64,000 nt of DNA, from the NCBI RefSeq assembly GCF_029428675.1, contig NZ_JAJNEL010000001.1, positions 1,984,001 to 2,048,000 on the forward strand, given 5' to 3'. A model generated the notes under the pieces. It was not told where the DNA came from. It saw only the letters and a list, made by a program, of their open reading frames with translations, and did no database searches. A program made the translations under genes and the position numbers. Shown here piece by piece: positions 55,514 through 63,119 of the stretch (position 1 is its first letter; each line of letters starts with the position of its first letter). Source of the DNA: Streptomyces sp. JH14 (GTDB taxonomy: Bacteria > Actinomycetota > Actinomycetes > Streptomycetales > Streptomycetaceae).

Positions 55514-56824
55514 TCACCGGCCCCGCGACGTGAGAGAGGCGTGCAGTGAGCGGGCCGAGGCGTCCGTGAGGGCGGCGATCTGGTCGACCAGGACGCGCTT
55601 GCGTGCCCGGTCGTCGCGGGCGTGGTCGTACAGCGCGCGGAACTGCGGTTCCAGCCCTTCCGGGGCCCGCGCGGTCAGCGCGGCGGCCAGTTCCGCGATG
55701 ACGATCCGCTGATCGGCGCGGATCGCTTCCTGTTCGGCGCGCTGCATCACGTAACGGTCGGCGACCGCCTTCAGGACCGCGCATTCGTTGCGTGCCTCGC
55801 GCGGGACGACGAGTTCCGCCGTGTACCTCCCGAGGCGGCCGTGGCCGTACGCCTCCCGGGTCGCGGTTTCGGCGGCGAGACAGAACCGGCCGATCAGCTG
55901 GCTCGTGGCGTCCTTCAGCCGGGCCTGGGCGACGGCGGACCCGTCGTAGCCGTGCGGCCACCACTCCTGGCCGATGAGCCGGTCGAGGGCGTCGGCCAGC
56001 TCCTGCGGGTCGGTGTCGGGCGGCACGTACCGCCCGATCGCCACCTCCCAGATGTCGCGGCGCTCCGGCTCGGCGAAGAGGCAGTTGGGATCGATGTGGC
56101 CGGCGTGCAGCCCGTCCTCGAAATCGTGCACCGAGTACGCGACGTCGTCGGACCAGTCCATCACCTGGGCCTCGAAGCACTTGCCGTGCCGTGGGGCGCC
56201 CGTGCGGGCCCAATCGAAGACCGGCAGGTCGTCCTCGTACACCCCGAATTTCGGGGAGCCGGGGCCGTTGGGGTGGCCACCGCGCGGCCACGGGTACTTG
56301 GTGGCGGCGTCGAGCGCCGCCCGCGTCAGGTTGAGCCCGACGCTGACCAGATCACCGGTCCCCACGTCGCGCACGAACCGCTTCGGCTCCAGCCGGGTCA
56401 GCAGCCGCAGCGACTGCGCGTTGCCCTCGAAGCCGCCGCAGTCCGAGGCGAAGTCGTTGAGCGCCTGCTCGCCGTTGTGCCCGAACGGCGGGTGGCCCAT
56501 GTCGTGCGCCAGACAGGCCGTCTCGACCAGGTCGGGGTCGCAGCCCAGCGCGGCGCCGAGCTCCCGGCCGACCTGGGCGCATTCCAGGGAGTGGGTGAGC
56601 CTGGTCCGGGGGCTGGCGTCCCAGGCGAGGCTGCGGGTGCCCGGCGTGACGACCTGCGTCTTCCCGGCGAGCCGGCGCAACGCGGCGGAGTGCAGCACGC
56701 GGGCGCGGTCCCGCTGGAACGCGGTGCGGCCCGGCCGTTTGTCGGGCTCGGTGTCCCAGCGCTCGGTGTCGGCCGCGCCATAGGGCGCGGTGCCGTCTTC
56801 CTGTGTGCCCCGCGTACCGTCCAT
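55514..56824 (-). CDS. dgt: Deoxyguanosinetriphosphate triphosphohydrolase
   Basis: A 436-residue HD-domain enzyme that removes triphosphate from dNTPs. The metal-binding set is visible: His in [19 protein letters not shown], His-Asp in [19 protein letters not shown], and the later Asp in [19 protein letters not shown]. The N-terminal [20 protein letters not shown] is typical of the family. ATG 56824 begins [10 protein letters not shown]. It lies upstream of dnaG on the same strand with one gene between, the usual Streptomyces order. Confidence 0.95.
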   Translation of the reverse strand: MDGTRGTQEDGTAPYGAADTERWDTEPDKRPGRTAFQRDRARVLHSAALRRLAGKTQVVTPGTRSLAWDASPRTRLTHSLECAQVGRELGAALGCDPDLVETACLAHDMGHPPFGHNGEQALNDFASDCGGFEGNAQSLRLLTRLEPKRFVRDVGTGDLVSVGLNLTRAALDAATKYPWPRGGHPNGPGSPKFGVYEDDLPVFDWARTGAPRHGKCFEAQVMDWSDDVAYSVHDFEDGLHAGHIDPNCLFAEPERRDIWEVAIGRYVPPDTDPQELADALDRLIGQEWWPHGYDGSAVAQARLKDATSQLIGRFCLAAETATREAYGHGRLGRYTAELVVPREARNECAVLKAVADRYVMQRAEQEAIRADQRIVIAELAAALTARAPEGLEPQFRALYDHARDDRARKRVLVDQIAALTDASARSLHASLTSRGR

Positions 56825-56860
56825 GGTCCCGACAGTAAACGGCCGGACCGACAGGACGGC

Positions 56861-57793
56861 TCAGGCGGACGCCAGGAGATGGTTGTTCCTCCCTGCTTCA
56901 GATGCCGGAAGCACACCGGCCAGCGCCTGGTCGTACCGGCGCAGGAGCAGCCGTGCCATCGCCGGATGCGCGCCGAGCGGGGCCGCGGCGGCACCGGGGG
57001 CGGCAGCGGCGGCGGCCGTCGCGAAGCGGCCGGGCCCGGTGAAGTACGAGGCGACGGCGACCTGGCTGCGGCCGCGGGCGGCGAGCGCGCGCACCGCGAC
57101 GGGGACGGTGGGTGTGGCGGCGGAGGCGTACGCCGGGACGACGGGCACCCCGCCGAGCCGTTCGCTGAGCATCCGCGCGGTACGGCGGGTGTCGGCGGCC
57201 GATTCGGGATCGCGCGATCCGGCGGCGGCGAGGACCACGGCGGAGCTGCGGCCGCCGGTCTCCTCGGCCGGCCAGCCCGCTTCGACGAGCCGCCCGTACA
57301 GCGCCTCGACGAGCAGGGGGTGCGGGCCGAGCGGCGCGGCGATCGTGGCCCGCAGAGCGGGTGCGGCGGCGGCCGCCGCGGGTATGTCGCGCTTGACGTG
57401 GTGGCCGCGGCCGAGCAGCAGCGGCACGAGGACGGCGTCACGGGAGCCGAGGCCGGCCAGGGCCGACGTCAGGAGCGGTTCGTTCAGCTCGATGTGGCCG
57501 AGCCGGACGTCCAGGCCGGGGCGCAGTTCCCGGACCCGTTCCAGCAGTTCCGTCACCGTGCGCAGCGCCTGCGGGTCCCGGCTGCCGTGGGCCACGGCGA
57601 CGAGCGCGGGTGCAGGGGGCGGGGTGGTGCTCGGTGCGGGCCGGCCGGTGGGGTGGTGCATGGGTCTGCGCGTTCCGTTCAGGGAGACATGGCTGAGCTG
57701 GGTGCCGAGCTGTGCGGTGATGCGGGTCAACAGTTGCGCTGTGCTGTCGAGAGGCAGGGATTCACGGGGCTGTGCCGATGCCGACTCCGTCAT
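56861..57793 (-). CDS. CbiX-like sirohydrochlorin chelatase family protein
   Basis: A 310-residue protein with two CbiX-like halves (~60-180 and ~185-300). The first has ALVAVAHGSRDPQAL and LLLGRGHHVKRDI, supplying the His residues that bind metal; the second (VVLAAAGSRDPESA) has lost the HG pair. It would insert Co or Fe into sirohydrochlorin for cobalamin or siroheme. Siroheme is needed by nitrite and sulfite reductases, which fits the nitrate reductase 3 kb away (inference). Confidence 0.88.
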   Translation of the reverse strand: MTESASAQPRESLPLDSTAQLLTRITAQLGTQLSHVSLNGTRRPMHHPTGRPAPSTTPPPAPALVAVAHGSRDPQALRTVTELLERVRELRPGLDVRLGHIELNEPLLTSALAGLGSRDAVLVPLLLGRGHHVKRDIPAAAAAAPALRATIAAPLGPHPLLVEALYGRLVEAGWPAEETGGRSSAVVLAAAGSRDPESAADTRRTARMLSERLGGVPVVPAYASAATPTVPVAVRALAARGRSQVAVASYFTGPGRFATAAAAAAPGAAAAPLGAHPAMARLLLRRYDQALAGVLPASEAGRNNHLLASA

Positions 57794-57859
57794 GGACCGA
57801 TGGTGACGGGCGCAGGTTGCCGGGTCGTTGCGCAGGGGTGACGGGTGTTTGCTGTGCGC

Positions 57860-58687
57860 TCACGGCATGGTCGGCGAACCGAAGAGCCGCTCCAGGACGT
57901 GGGCGACGCCGTCCTCCTCGTTGGACACCGTGTGCGACGGTACGGCGGCGAGCACGTCCGGGTGGGCGTTGCCCATGGCGTAGCCGGTGCCCGCCCAGTC
58001 GAGGACCGTCAGGTCGTTGGGCATGTCCCCGAAGGCGATGACCTCCGTGGCGTCGATGCCGCGTCCGGCGCAGAGCTCGGCGAGGGTGCCCGCCTTGGTG
58101 ACACCGGATGCGCTGATCTCCAGGAGCCCGCCCCCGCCGGAGTGGGTGAAATGCACTTCACTGCCCGCCGGGCCGGACCCCTGCCGCGCCGTGGCCAGCA
58201 GGGTGTCCGCGTCGAGCCGGGCGGACCAGGCGAGGAGCTTGGTCACGGGTACGTCGGTCAGCCACAGGTCCGCCAGGGACGGCACGGGCCGTTCGGCATC
58301 GATGTCCTCGGACATGCGCAGCCGGTACGCCGGTTCGTACAGGATGTGGTTTCCGGTCTCCAGCGCGAAACCCACCTCGGGCAGAACGACGGCGAGTGCG
58401 GTGGCCACGCGCTGGGCGACGCCGACGGCCAGGGCGCGCGAGGAGACGACCGTACGCGTCCCGATGTCGTAGACGAGGGCGCCGTTGCTGCACACCGCCG
58501 TCCCCGTCAGTCCGGTCGCGTCGGCGATCCGGTCGACGAACCTGGGCGGCCTGGCGGTGACGAGGATGACCTCCGCACCGGCGCTCTCGGCCGAGCGCAG
58601 GGCGCGGAGGGTGCGGGGCGAGAGGGAGCCGTCGCGGCGCAGAAGAGTGCCGTCGAGATCGGAGGCGATCAGCCGGGGCAGCAGCAT
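57860..58687 (-). CDS. HAD-superfamily Cof-type phosphatase
   Basis: A 275-residue phosphatase. Motif I is IASDLDGTLLRRDG (nucleophile Asp near 10), motif II VILVTARPP, motif III the Lys in VTKAGTLAEL and motif IV VIAFGDMPNDLTVL. The large C2B cap lies between. It dephosphorylates a sugar phosphate or similar small molecule. The ATG at 58687 is 9 bases past the end of the interrupted gene upstream. Confidence 0.92.
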   Translation of the reverse strand: MLLPRLIASDLDGTLLRRDGSLSPRTLRALRSAESAGAEVILVTARPPRFVDRIADATGLTGTAVCSNGALVYDIGTRTVVSSRALAVGVAQRVATALAVVLPEVGFALETGNHILYEPAYRLRMSEDIDAERPVPSLADLWLTDVPVTKLLAWSARLDADTLLATARQGSGPAGSEVHFTHSGGGGLLEISASGVTKAGTLAELCAGRGIDATEVIAFGDMPNDLTVLDWAGTGYAMGNAHPDVLAAVPSHTVSNEEDGVAHVLERLFGSPTMP

Positions 58688-58696
58688 CGGCCGATG

Positions 58697-59062
58697 CTAC
58701 CGGGCGCGGACCGCGCCCGGTGGGCGTACGACGCGCTCCGCCGCATGCCACCGGCGCGGCGGCGACGGCGCCCTCGGCTGCGACCCGGGCTGGTCCGGGT
58801 GGAGCCCCAGCGGTCGCAGGGCGGTTGCCCGGACGCGCACCGTGATCCAGCCGCGCCAAATCCCGTCGGGCCCGGGGCCGCAGGCCAGGTCGCAGCACAC
58901 GTCGTCGAGGGGGAACGGCATCCAGTCGATGCCCTGGTCACGCAGTCAGGCGCGGACGGCCGCCGCCGGGCGCGGGCAGCCCTTCGCGTTCTCGTACGCG
59001 GCGACGGTCACCCAGCCGTCGGTGCCGGTGCCGGTGTCTGCAGGGGAGCTCGGACGGTTCAT
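58697..59062 (-). pseudogene. Small gene interrupted by one in-frame TGA
   Basis: From ATG 59062 the frame reads MNRPSSPADTGTGTDGWVTV through GCPRPAAAVRA, meets TGA at 58946-58948 (codon 39), then continues in the same frame LRDQGIDWMPFPLDDVCC through GIWRGWITVRVRATALRPLG to TAG at 58697-58699. Codon bias is maintained on both sides. Reading TGA as a sense codon (a one-base change from TGG, Trp) gives an intact 121-residue protein. The alternative is a shorter gene from ATG 58921, which lacks a ribosome-binding site. I do not recognise the family. Confidence 0.6.
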
Positions 59063-59185
59063 GGGCCCATGATGCCCGTACGTACGGCAGACGGCGCCGG
59101 CAAGGAAAGTCGCGGGGCGGAGAAACCCTTCTGCCCCGGCACTCGTCCGACCAGTTGACGCAACGACACCGACCAAGGGGCTCCG

Positions 59186-59899
59186 ATGCGAGGGAAGCGG
59201 CCGCGATGGATGGGCTGGCCCGGACGGCTGCGGCCTCGGCTGCCGCGCACGCGGCGTGGGCAACGCCGCCTCGTGCAGGGGGTGATGGCCGCATGTGTGC
59301 TGGGGCTGGCACCCGCCACGTGGATGTACTGCGTGGCCGGCGCCCGGGTCCGGACGGCCGCCGACGCGCCCGCGCAGCAGGTCGCCGTGGTGTTCGGGGC
59401 CGGGTTGTGGGAAGGGAAGCCGTCGCCGTATCTCGCGAACCGGCTGAACGCGGCCGCCGGGCTGTACCGCGACGGCAGGGTGAGGGTCGTGCTGGTGACC
59501 GGTGACAACAGCCGGAAGGAGTACGACGAGCCGGATGCCATGCGGACGTATCTCGTGGCGCGCGGGGTACCGGACAAGCGGATCGTCAGCGACTTCGCCG
59601 GGTTCGACACCTGGGACTCCTGTGTGCGGGCCAAGAAGATCTTCGGGGTGGACCGGGCCGTGCTGGTGAGCCAGGGATTCCATATCCGGCGGGCGATCGC
59701 GCTGTGCCGGGCCGCGGGGATCGATGCGTACGGGGTCGGGGTCGACGCCAAGCACGATGCGACCTGGTACTACGGCGGGACGCGGGAGGTGTTCGCGGCG
59801 GGAAAGGCGGCGCTGGACGCGGTGTTCAAGCCGGATCCGCACTTCCTGGGGCCCCGGGAGCCCGGGGTCGGGGAGGCGCTGGCGACGGGCGGACGATGA
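59186..59899 (+). CDS. sanA: SanA/YdcF-type (DUF218) membrane protein
   Basis: A 237-residue protein. A basic N-terminus and one membrane helix (~33-52, MAACVLGLAPATWMYCVAGA) anchor an external DUF218 domain: AVVFGAGLWEGKPSPYLANR, VLVTGDNSRKEYDEPDAM, DFAGFDTWDSCVRAKKIFG and VLVSQGFHIRRAIALCRAAG. In E. coli SanA supports the envelope barrier to vancomycin. AAGGGG lies 5 bases before the ATG. A CCCACC-GGCC-GGTGGG hairpin follows the stop. Confidence 0.9.
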   Translation: MRGKRPRWMGWPGRLRPRLPRTRRGQRRLVQGVMAACVLGLAPATWMYCVAGARVRTAADAPAQQVAVVFGAGLWEGKPSPYLANRLNAAAGLYRDGRVRVVLVTGDNSRKEYDEPDAMRTYLVARGVPDKRIVSDFAGFDTWDSCVRAKKIFGVDRAVLVSQGFHIRRAIALCRAAGIDAYGVGVDAKHDATWYYGGTREVFAAGKAALDAVFKPDPHFLGPREPGVGEALATGGR

Positions 59900-59926
59900 G
59901 ACACCGGGCGACCGGCGGGGACCGGC

Positions 59927-59942
59927 CCCACCGGCCGGTGGG
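59927..59942 (+). terminator. Hairpin after sanA
   Basis: CCCACC-GGCC-GGTGGG, 6-bp stem, 27 bases past the sanA stop and before the nitrate reductase control region. Confidence 0.5.
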
Positions 59943-59994
59943 CGTCGACCTCACCGGGCCCGTGCACACGGGCTGAGGTGCACGTTCCGGTGGC

Positions 59995-60037
59995 GTAACC
60001 GGTCGCGGGCGCCTCCGTAACACCCGGCCCGCACGCT
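59995..60037 (+). promoter_or_regulatory. GlnR-like boxes before the nitrate reductase
   Basis: GTAAC occurs at 59995-59999 and again at 60017-60021, exactly 22 bp apart. This is the spacing of successive GTnAC half-sites in the GlnR consensus GTnAC-n6-GaAAC repeated every 11 bp. The intervening GaAAC positions (CGGGC at 60006, CCCGC at 60028) are degenerate. GlnR control of nitrate genes is established in Streptomyces; this site is inferred. It ends just before the start codon. Confidence 0.55.
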
Positions 60038-60044
60038 GGATCCC

Positions 60045-62138
60045 ATGGCCCGCACCGAGACTGCTCCCACCGCCACCCACTGCCCCTACTGCTCGCTGCA
60101 GTGCGGGATGAATCTGCGACCGGCCGACGGCGGTGCGGTGGCCGAGGTCCTGGAGCGCCCCGACTTCCCCGTCAACCGCGGCGCCCTGTGCGGCAAGGGC
60201 CGGACCGCGTCCGCCGTGCTGTCCTCACACGTACGGCTGACCGGACCGCTGGTACGCGATCCGGCCAGTGGCGAGCTGGAGCCGGCCGGCTGGGACGAGG
60301 CGCTGGAGCGGATCGCCGCCGGACTCGGCCGCACCCGGTCCGTGCACGGGCCCGACGCCGTGGGGGTGTTCGGCGGCGGCGGCCTCACCAACGAGAAGGC
60401 GTACGCGCTCGGGAAGTTCGCCCGGGTGGTGCTCGGTACCTCGCAGATCGACTACAACGGGCGCTTCTGCATGTCGTCGGCGGCCGCCGCGCACCAGCGG
60501 TCCTTCGGCCTCGACCGCGGGCTGCCGTTCCCCCTGGAGGACATCGCGCGCACCGGCTGCGTGATTCTCGTCGGGTCGAACCTCGCCGAGACGATGCCTC
60601 CCGCACTGCGCTATGTGACCGAACTGCGGGAGAACGGCGGCCGGCTGATCGTCATCGACCCGCGACGGACCCGGACCGCCGAGCAGGCCGATCTGCATCT
60701 GGCGCCCCGGCCCGGCACCGACCTGGCGCTGGCGCTCGGGATGCTGCATCTGGTGGTCGCGACAGGGCGGGTGGACGAGGAGTTCGTACGCGACCGGACG
60801 CGTGGCTGGGACGAGGCCAGGACCGCCGTGATGGCGCACTGGCCGGAGCTCGTGGAGCGACTGACCGGGGTGCCGGTGCCACAGCTGCGGGAAGCCGTCG
60901 AGATGTTCTGCGGTACGCGAAACGCGATGGTGCTGACCGCGCGCGGACCGGAGCAGCAGTCCAAGGGCACGGACACGGTGGGCGCCTGGATCAACCTCTG
61001 TCTGGCGACCGGCCGGGCGGGCAGACCGCTGTCCGGATACGGCTGCCTGACCGGGCAGGGCAACGGCCAGGGCGGCCGCGAACACGGCCAGAAGGCCGAC
61101 CAGTTGCCCGGTTACCGCAAGCTCACCGACCCGGCCGCGCGCCGCCATGTGGCCGGGGTGTGGGGGGTCGACCCGGACTCACTGCCGGGGCCGGGGCGCA
61201 GTGCGTACGAACTCCTCGACGCGCTGGGGACGGACGTGCGGGCACTGCTGGTGATGGGGTCCAATCCGGTGGTGTCGGCGCCGCGCGCCGCGCATGTGGA
61301 AGGGCGGCTGCGGTCGCTGGACTTCCTCGCGGTCGCGGATGTGGTGCTGTCGGAGACGGCGGCGCTGGCCGATGTGGTGCTGCCGGTGACGCAGTGGGCG
61401 GAGGAGACCGGGACGACCACCAATCTGGAGGGCCGGGTGTTGCTGCGGCAGCGGGCGGTCACCGCTCCGGACGGCGTCCGCAGCGACCTGGCGGTCCTGC
61501 ACGGGCTGGCCGCGCTCCTCGGGCACGGCAAGGGGTTCCCCACCGACCCGGAGGAGGTCTTCGACGAGCTGCGGCGTGCCTCGGCGGGCGGTCCCGCCGA
61601 CTACGCGGGGATCACGTACGAGCGGATCGCGGCGGAGGACGGGGTGTTCTGGCCGTGCCCGGACGAGGGACACGGCGGTACGCCGCGGCTGTTCCTGGAC
61701 CGGTTCGCGACGGACGACGGGCGGGCGAGGTTCGTACCCGTGACGCACCGTCCGGCGGCCGAGGAGACGGACAGGGAGTATCCGGTGGTGCTGACGACCG
61801 GACGGGTGGTCGCCCAGTACCAGTCGGGGGCGCAGACCCGCCGGGTCGACGAGCTGAACGCCGCGGCCCCCGGGCCGTTCGTCGAGCTGCATCCGCGGCT
61901 CGCCGAGCGGATCGGGGTGGCCGAGGGCGATCCGGTGGCGGTGACCTCGCGGCGGGGGCGGGCGGTGGCGCCGGCCCGGATCACCGGGGCGATCCGGCAG
62001 GACACCGTCTTCATGCCGTTCCACTGGGCGGGTGAGGGCCGGGCCAACACACTGACGAATCCGGCCCTGGACCCGGTGTCGCGGATGCCCGAGTTCAAGG
62101 TGTGTGCGGTGCGGGTGGAGGCGGCCGCCGCCGGGTGA
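60045..62138 (+). CDS. nasA: Assimilatory nitrate reductase catalytic subunit
   Basis: A 697-residue molybdopterin enzyme that reduces nitrate to nitrite. The N-terminal [4Fe-4S] ligands are Cys13, Cys16, Cys20 and Cys49 (CPYCSLQC, GALCGKG). The Mo-ligand Cys142 is in YNGRFCMSSAAAAH. Later motifs include CVILVGSNLAETMPP, GYGCLTGQGNGQGGREHGQK, LLVMGSNPVVSAP and the C-terminal VVLTTGRVVAQYQSGAQTRR. No twin-arginine signal, so cytoplasmic. It ends without the extra C-terminal [2Fe-2S] domain some NasC proteins carry. The position matches nasA (SCO2473, from memory). The 3' end overlaps the convergent gene by 44 bp. Confidence 0.93.
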   Translation: MARTETAPTATHCPYCSLQCGMNLRPADGGAVAEVLERPDFPVNRGALCGKGRTASAVLSSHVRLTGPLVRDPASGELEPAGWDEALERIAAGLGRTRSVHGPDAVGVFGGGGLTNEKAYALGKFARVVLGTSQIDYNGRFCMSSAAAAHQRSFGLDRGLPFPLEDIARTGCVILVGSNLAETMPPALRYVTELRENGGRLIVIDPRRTRTAEQADLHLAPRPGTDLALALGMLHLVVATGRVDEEFVRDRTRGWDEARTAVMAHWPELVERLTGVPVPQLREAVEMFCGTRNAMVLTARGPEQQSKGTDTVGAWINLCLATGRAGRPLSGYGCLTGQGNGQGGREHGQKADQLPGYRKLTDPAARRHVAGVWGVDPDSLPGPGRSAYELLDALGTDVRALLVMGSNPVVSAPRAAHVEGRLRSLDFLAVADVVLSETAALADVVLPVTQWAEETGTTTNLEGRVLLRQRAVTAPDGVRSDLAVLHGLAALLGHGKGFPTDPEEVFDELRRASAGGPADYAGITYERIAAEDGVFWPCPDEGHGGTPRLFLDRFATDDGRARFVPVTHRPAAEETDREYPVVLTTGRVVAQYQSGAQTRRVDELNAAAPGPFVELHPRLAERIGVAEGDPVAVTSRRGRAVAPARITGAIRQDTVFMPFHWAGEGRANTLTNPALDPVSRMPEFKVCAVRVEAAAAG

Positions 62139-62565
62139 TCCAGCTCCCGCCGGGGATGAGGGTGCCGCCGGTGCGCAGGGAGCGGGTGACGGGCGGGGCG
62201 GCGAGGTAGACCCAGGCGCGGGCGGTTGCGGGGGCGGGCGGGACCGCGCCCGGGAGGCGGACCTCGCGGGCGACCCGCTCGTAGAGATTGCGCGGGTGCC
62301 CCGGTCCGGCGTACTCCTCCAGCCGGTCGAGGAGGACGAGCAGCTCCGCGTACACGGCGGGCGCGGCCGTGACGAGCGTGCCGCGCACGGCGCCGTGGCC
62401 GTCGATCGCGTACGGGTAGCCGGGACCGTCGTACAGCAGGGCGCCCGGCAGCACCGCCGGCTGCTCGGCGACCGCGCGGCCCCGGAGGAGCAGGTCGTGG
62501 TTGGGTTCGCCGGGGAGCAGTGTGCCGTAGACGAAGAAGGGCAGTTCGGGGTCGGGCGACGGCAT
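62095..62565 (-). CDS. Gamma-glutamylcyclotransferase-like protein
   Basis: A 156-residue GGCT/AIG2-fold protein. The substrate loop FFVYGTLLPGEPNHDLL starts the fold and the catalytic Glu is in LLDRLEEYAGPGH. The C-terminal ~20 residues (ITRRRPPPPAPHTP) are low complexity and lie in the overlap with nasA, so they may be non-functional. Its ATG is 2 bases past the cutA stop, so both are one operon. It may act on gamma-glutamyl amines or peptides. Confidence 0.88.
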   Translation of the reverse strand: MPSPDPELPFFVYGTLLPGEPNHDLLLRGRAVAEQPAVLPGALLYDGPGYPYAIDGHGAVRGTLVTAAPAVYAELLVLLDRLEEYAGPGHPRNLYERVAREVRLPGAVPPAPATARAWVYLAAPPVTRSLRTGGTLIPGGSWITRRRPPPPAPHTP

Positions 62566-62567
62566 GG

Positions 62568-62906
62568 TCAGAGGGCCGTGACCGGGACCGTCTCCGCGGT
62601 CACCCAGGCGAGATAGCGCTCGCTTCCCCGCACCACCGGCGTCGCGATGATCTCCGGGGTCTCGTAGTCGTGCACCGCCAGGAGGTGTTCCTCCAGCTCG
62701 TCGTAGCGCTCGGCCACCGTCTTGAACAGCACCTGCCACTCCTCCGTGGTCTCGATGGCGTTCCGCCACCGGTAGACGGAGGTGACGGGCGCGGAGATCT
62801 GCGCGCATGCCGCGAGCCGCGCCTCCACCGCGCTCTGCGCGAGGTCGTGGGCCTTCTCCTCGCTGTCCGTGGTGGTCATCACTGTCAGCCATGCCGGCGT
62901 CGTCAC
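62568..62906 (-). CDS. cutA: CutA-type divalent cation tolerance protein
   Basis: A 112-residue trimeric ferredoxin-like protein. It has VEARLAACAQISAPVTSVYR, WRNAIETTEEWQVLFKTVAE and YETPEIIATPVVRGSERYLA, as throughout the CutA family. It is linked to copper tolerance in E. coli, with an uncertain molecular role. GTG 62906 has GGAG 7 bases upstream. First gene of a pair with the cyclotransferase. Confidence 0.94.
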   Translation of the reverse strand: MTTPAWLTVMTTTDSEEKAHDLAQSAVEARLAACAQISAPVTSVYRWRNAIETTEEWQVLFKTVAERYDELEEHLLAVHDYETPEIIATPVVRGSERYLAWVTAETVPVTAL

Positions 62907-63029
62907 CGTCGGATCTCCTCAGCTCTTCGGCTCTTGTTTCTTCGGATCTTGTGCCTGTGGCGTGTCCTTCTCGTCGATTGTCGGGGCGGTTCGGTGCCGT
63001 GTCGCCCTCCACCGTCGTCCCGGTATGGA

Positions 63030-63043
63030 CATGACATGTCATG
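63030..63043. promoter_or_regulatory. 14-bp palindrome before the metalloprotease
   Basis: CATGACATGTCATG is a perfect palindrome 76 bases before the protease ATG, followed by AT-rich TTTAAA (63048-63053), unusual in this DNA. It is probably an operator for the protease, the divergent cutA gene, or both. Confidence 0.5.
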
Positions 63044-63119
63044 GACCTTTAAATCTGAGGCGGGCTCAGAACCACGGCCCGGACCAGCCTTCGTCCCCCC
63101 ACGCACTCCGAGGAGTCCG

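Noticed and set aside
58946..58948. Selenocysteine codon
   Set aside because: No downstream stem-loop of the required kind was seen, no redox motif surrounds the site, and Trp fits the local sequence.
58946..59842. Long minus-strand frame across sanA
   Set aside because: Antisense to a clear DUF218 gene; only its last ~38 codons (from ATG 59062) look like real coding sequence, as part of the interrupted gene.
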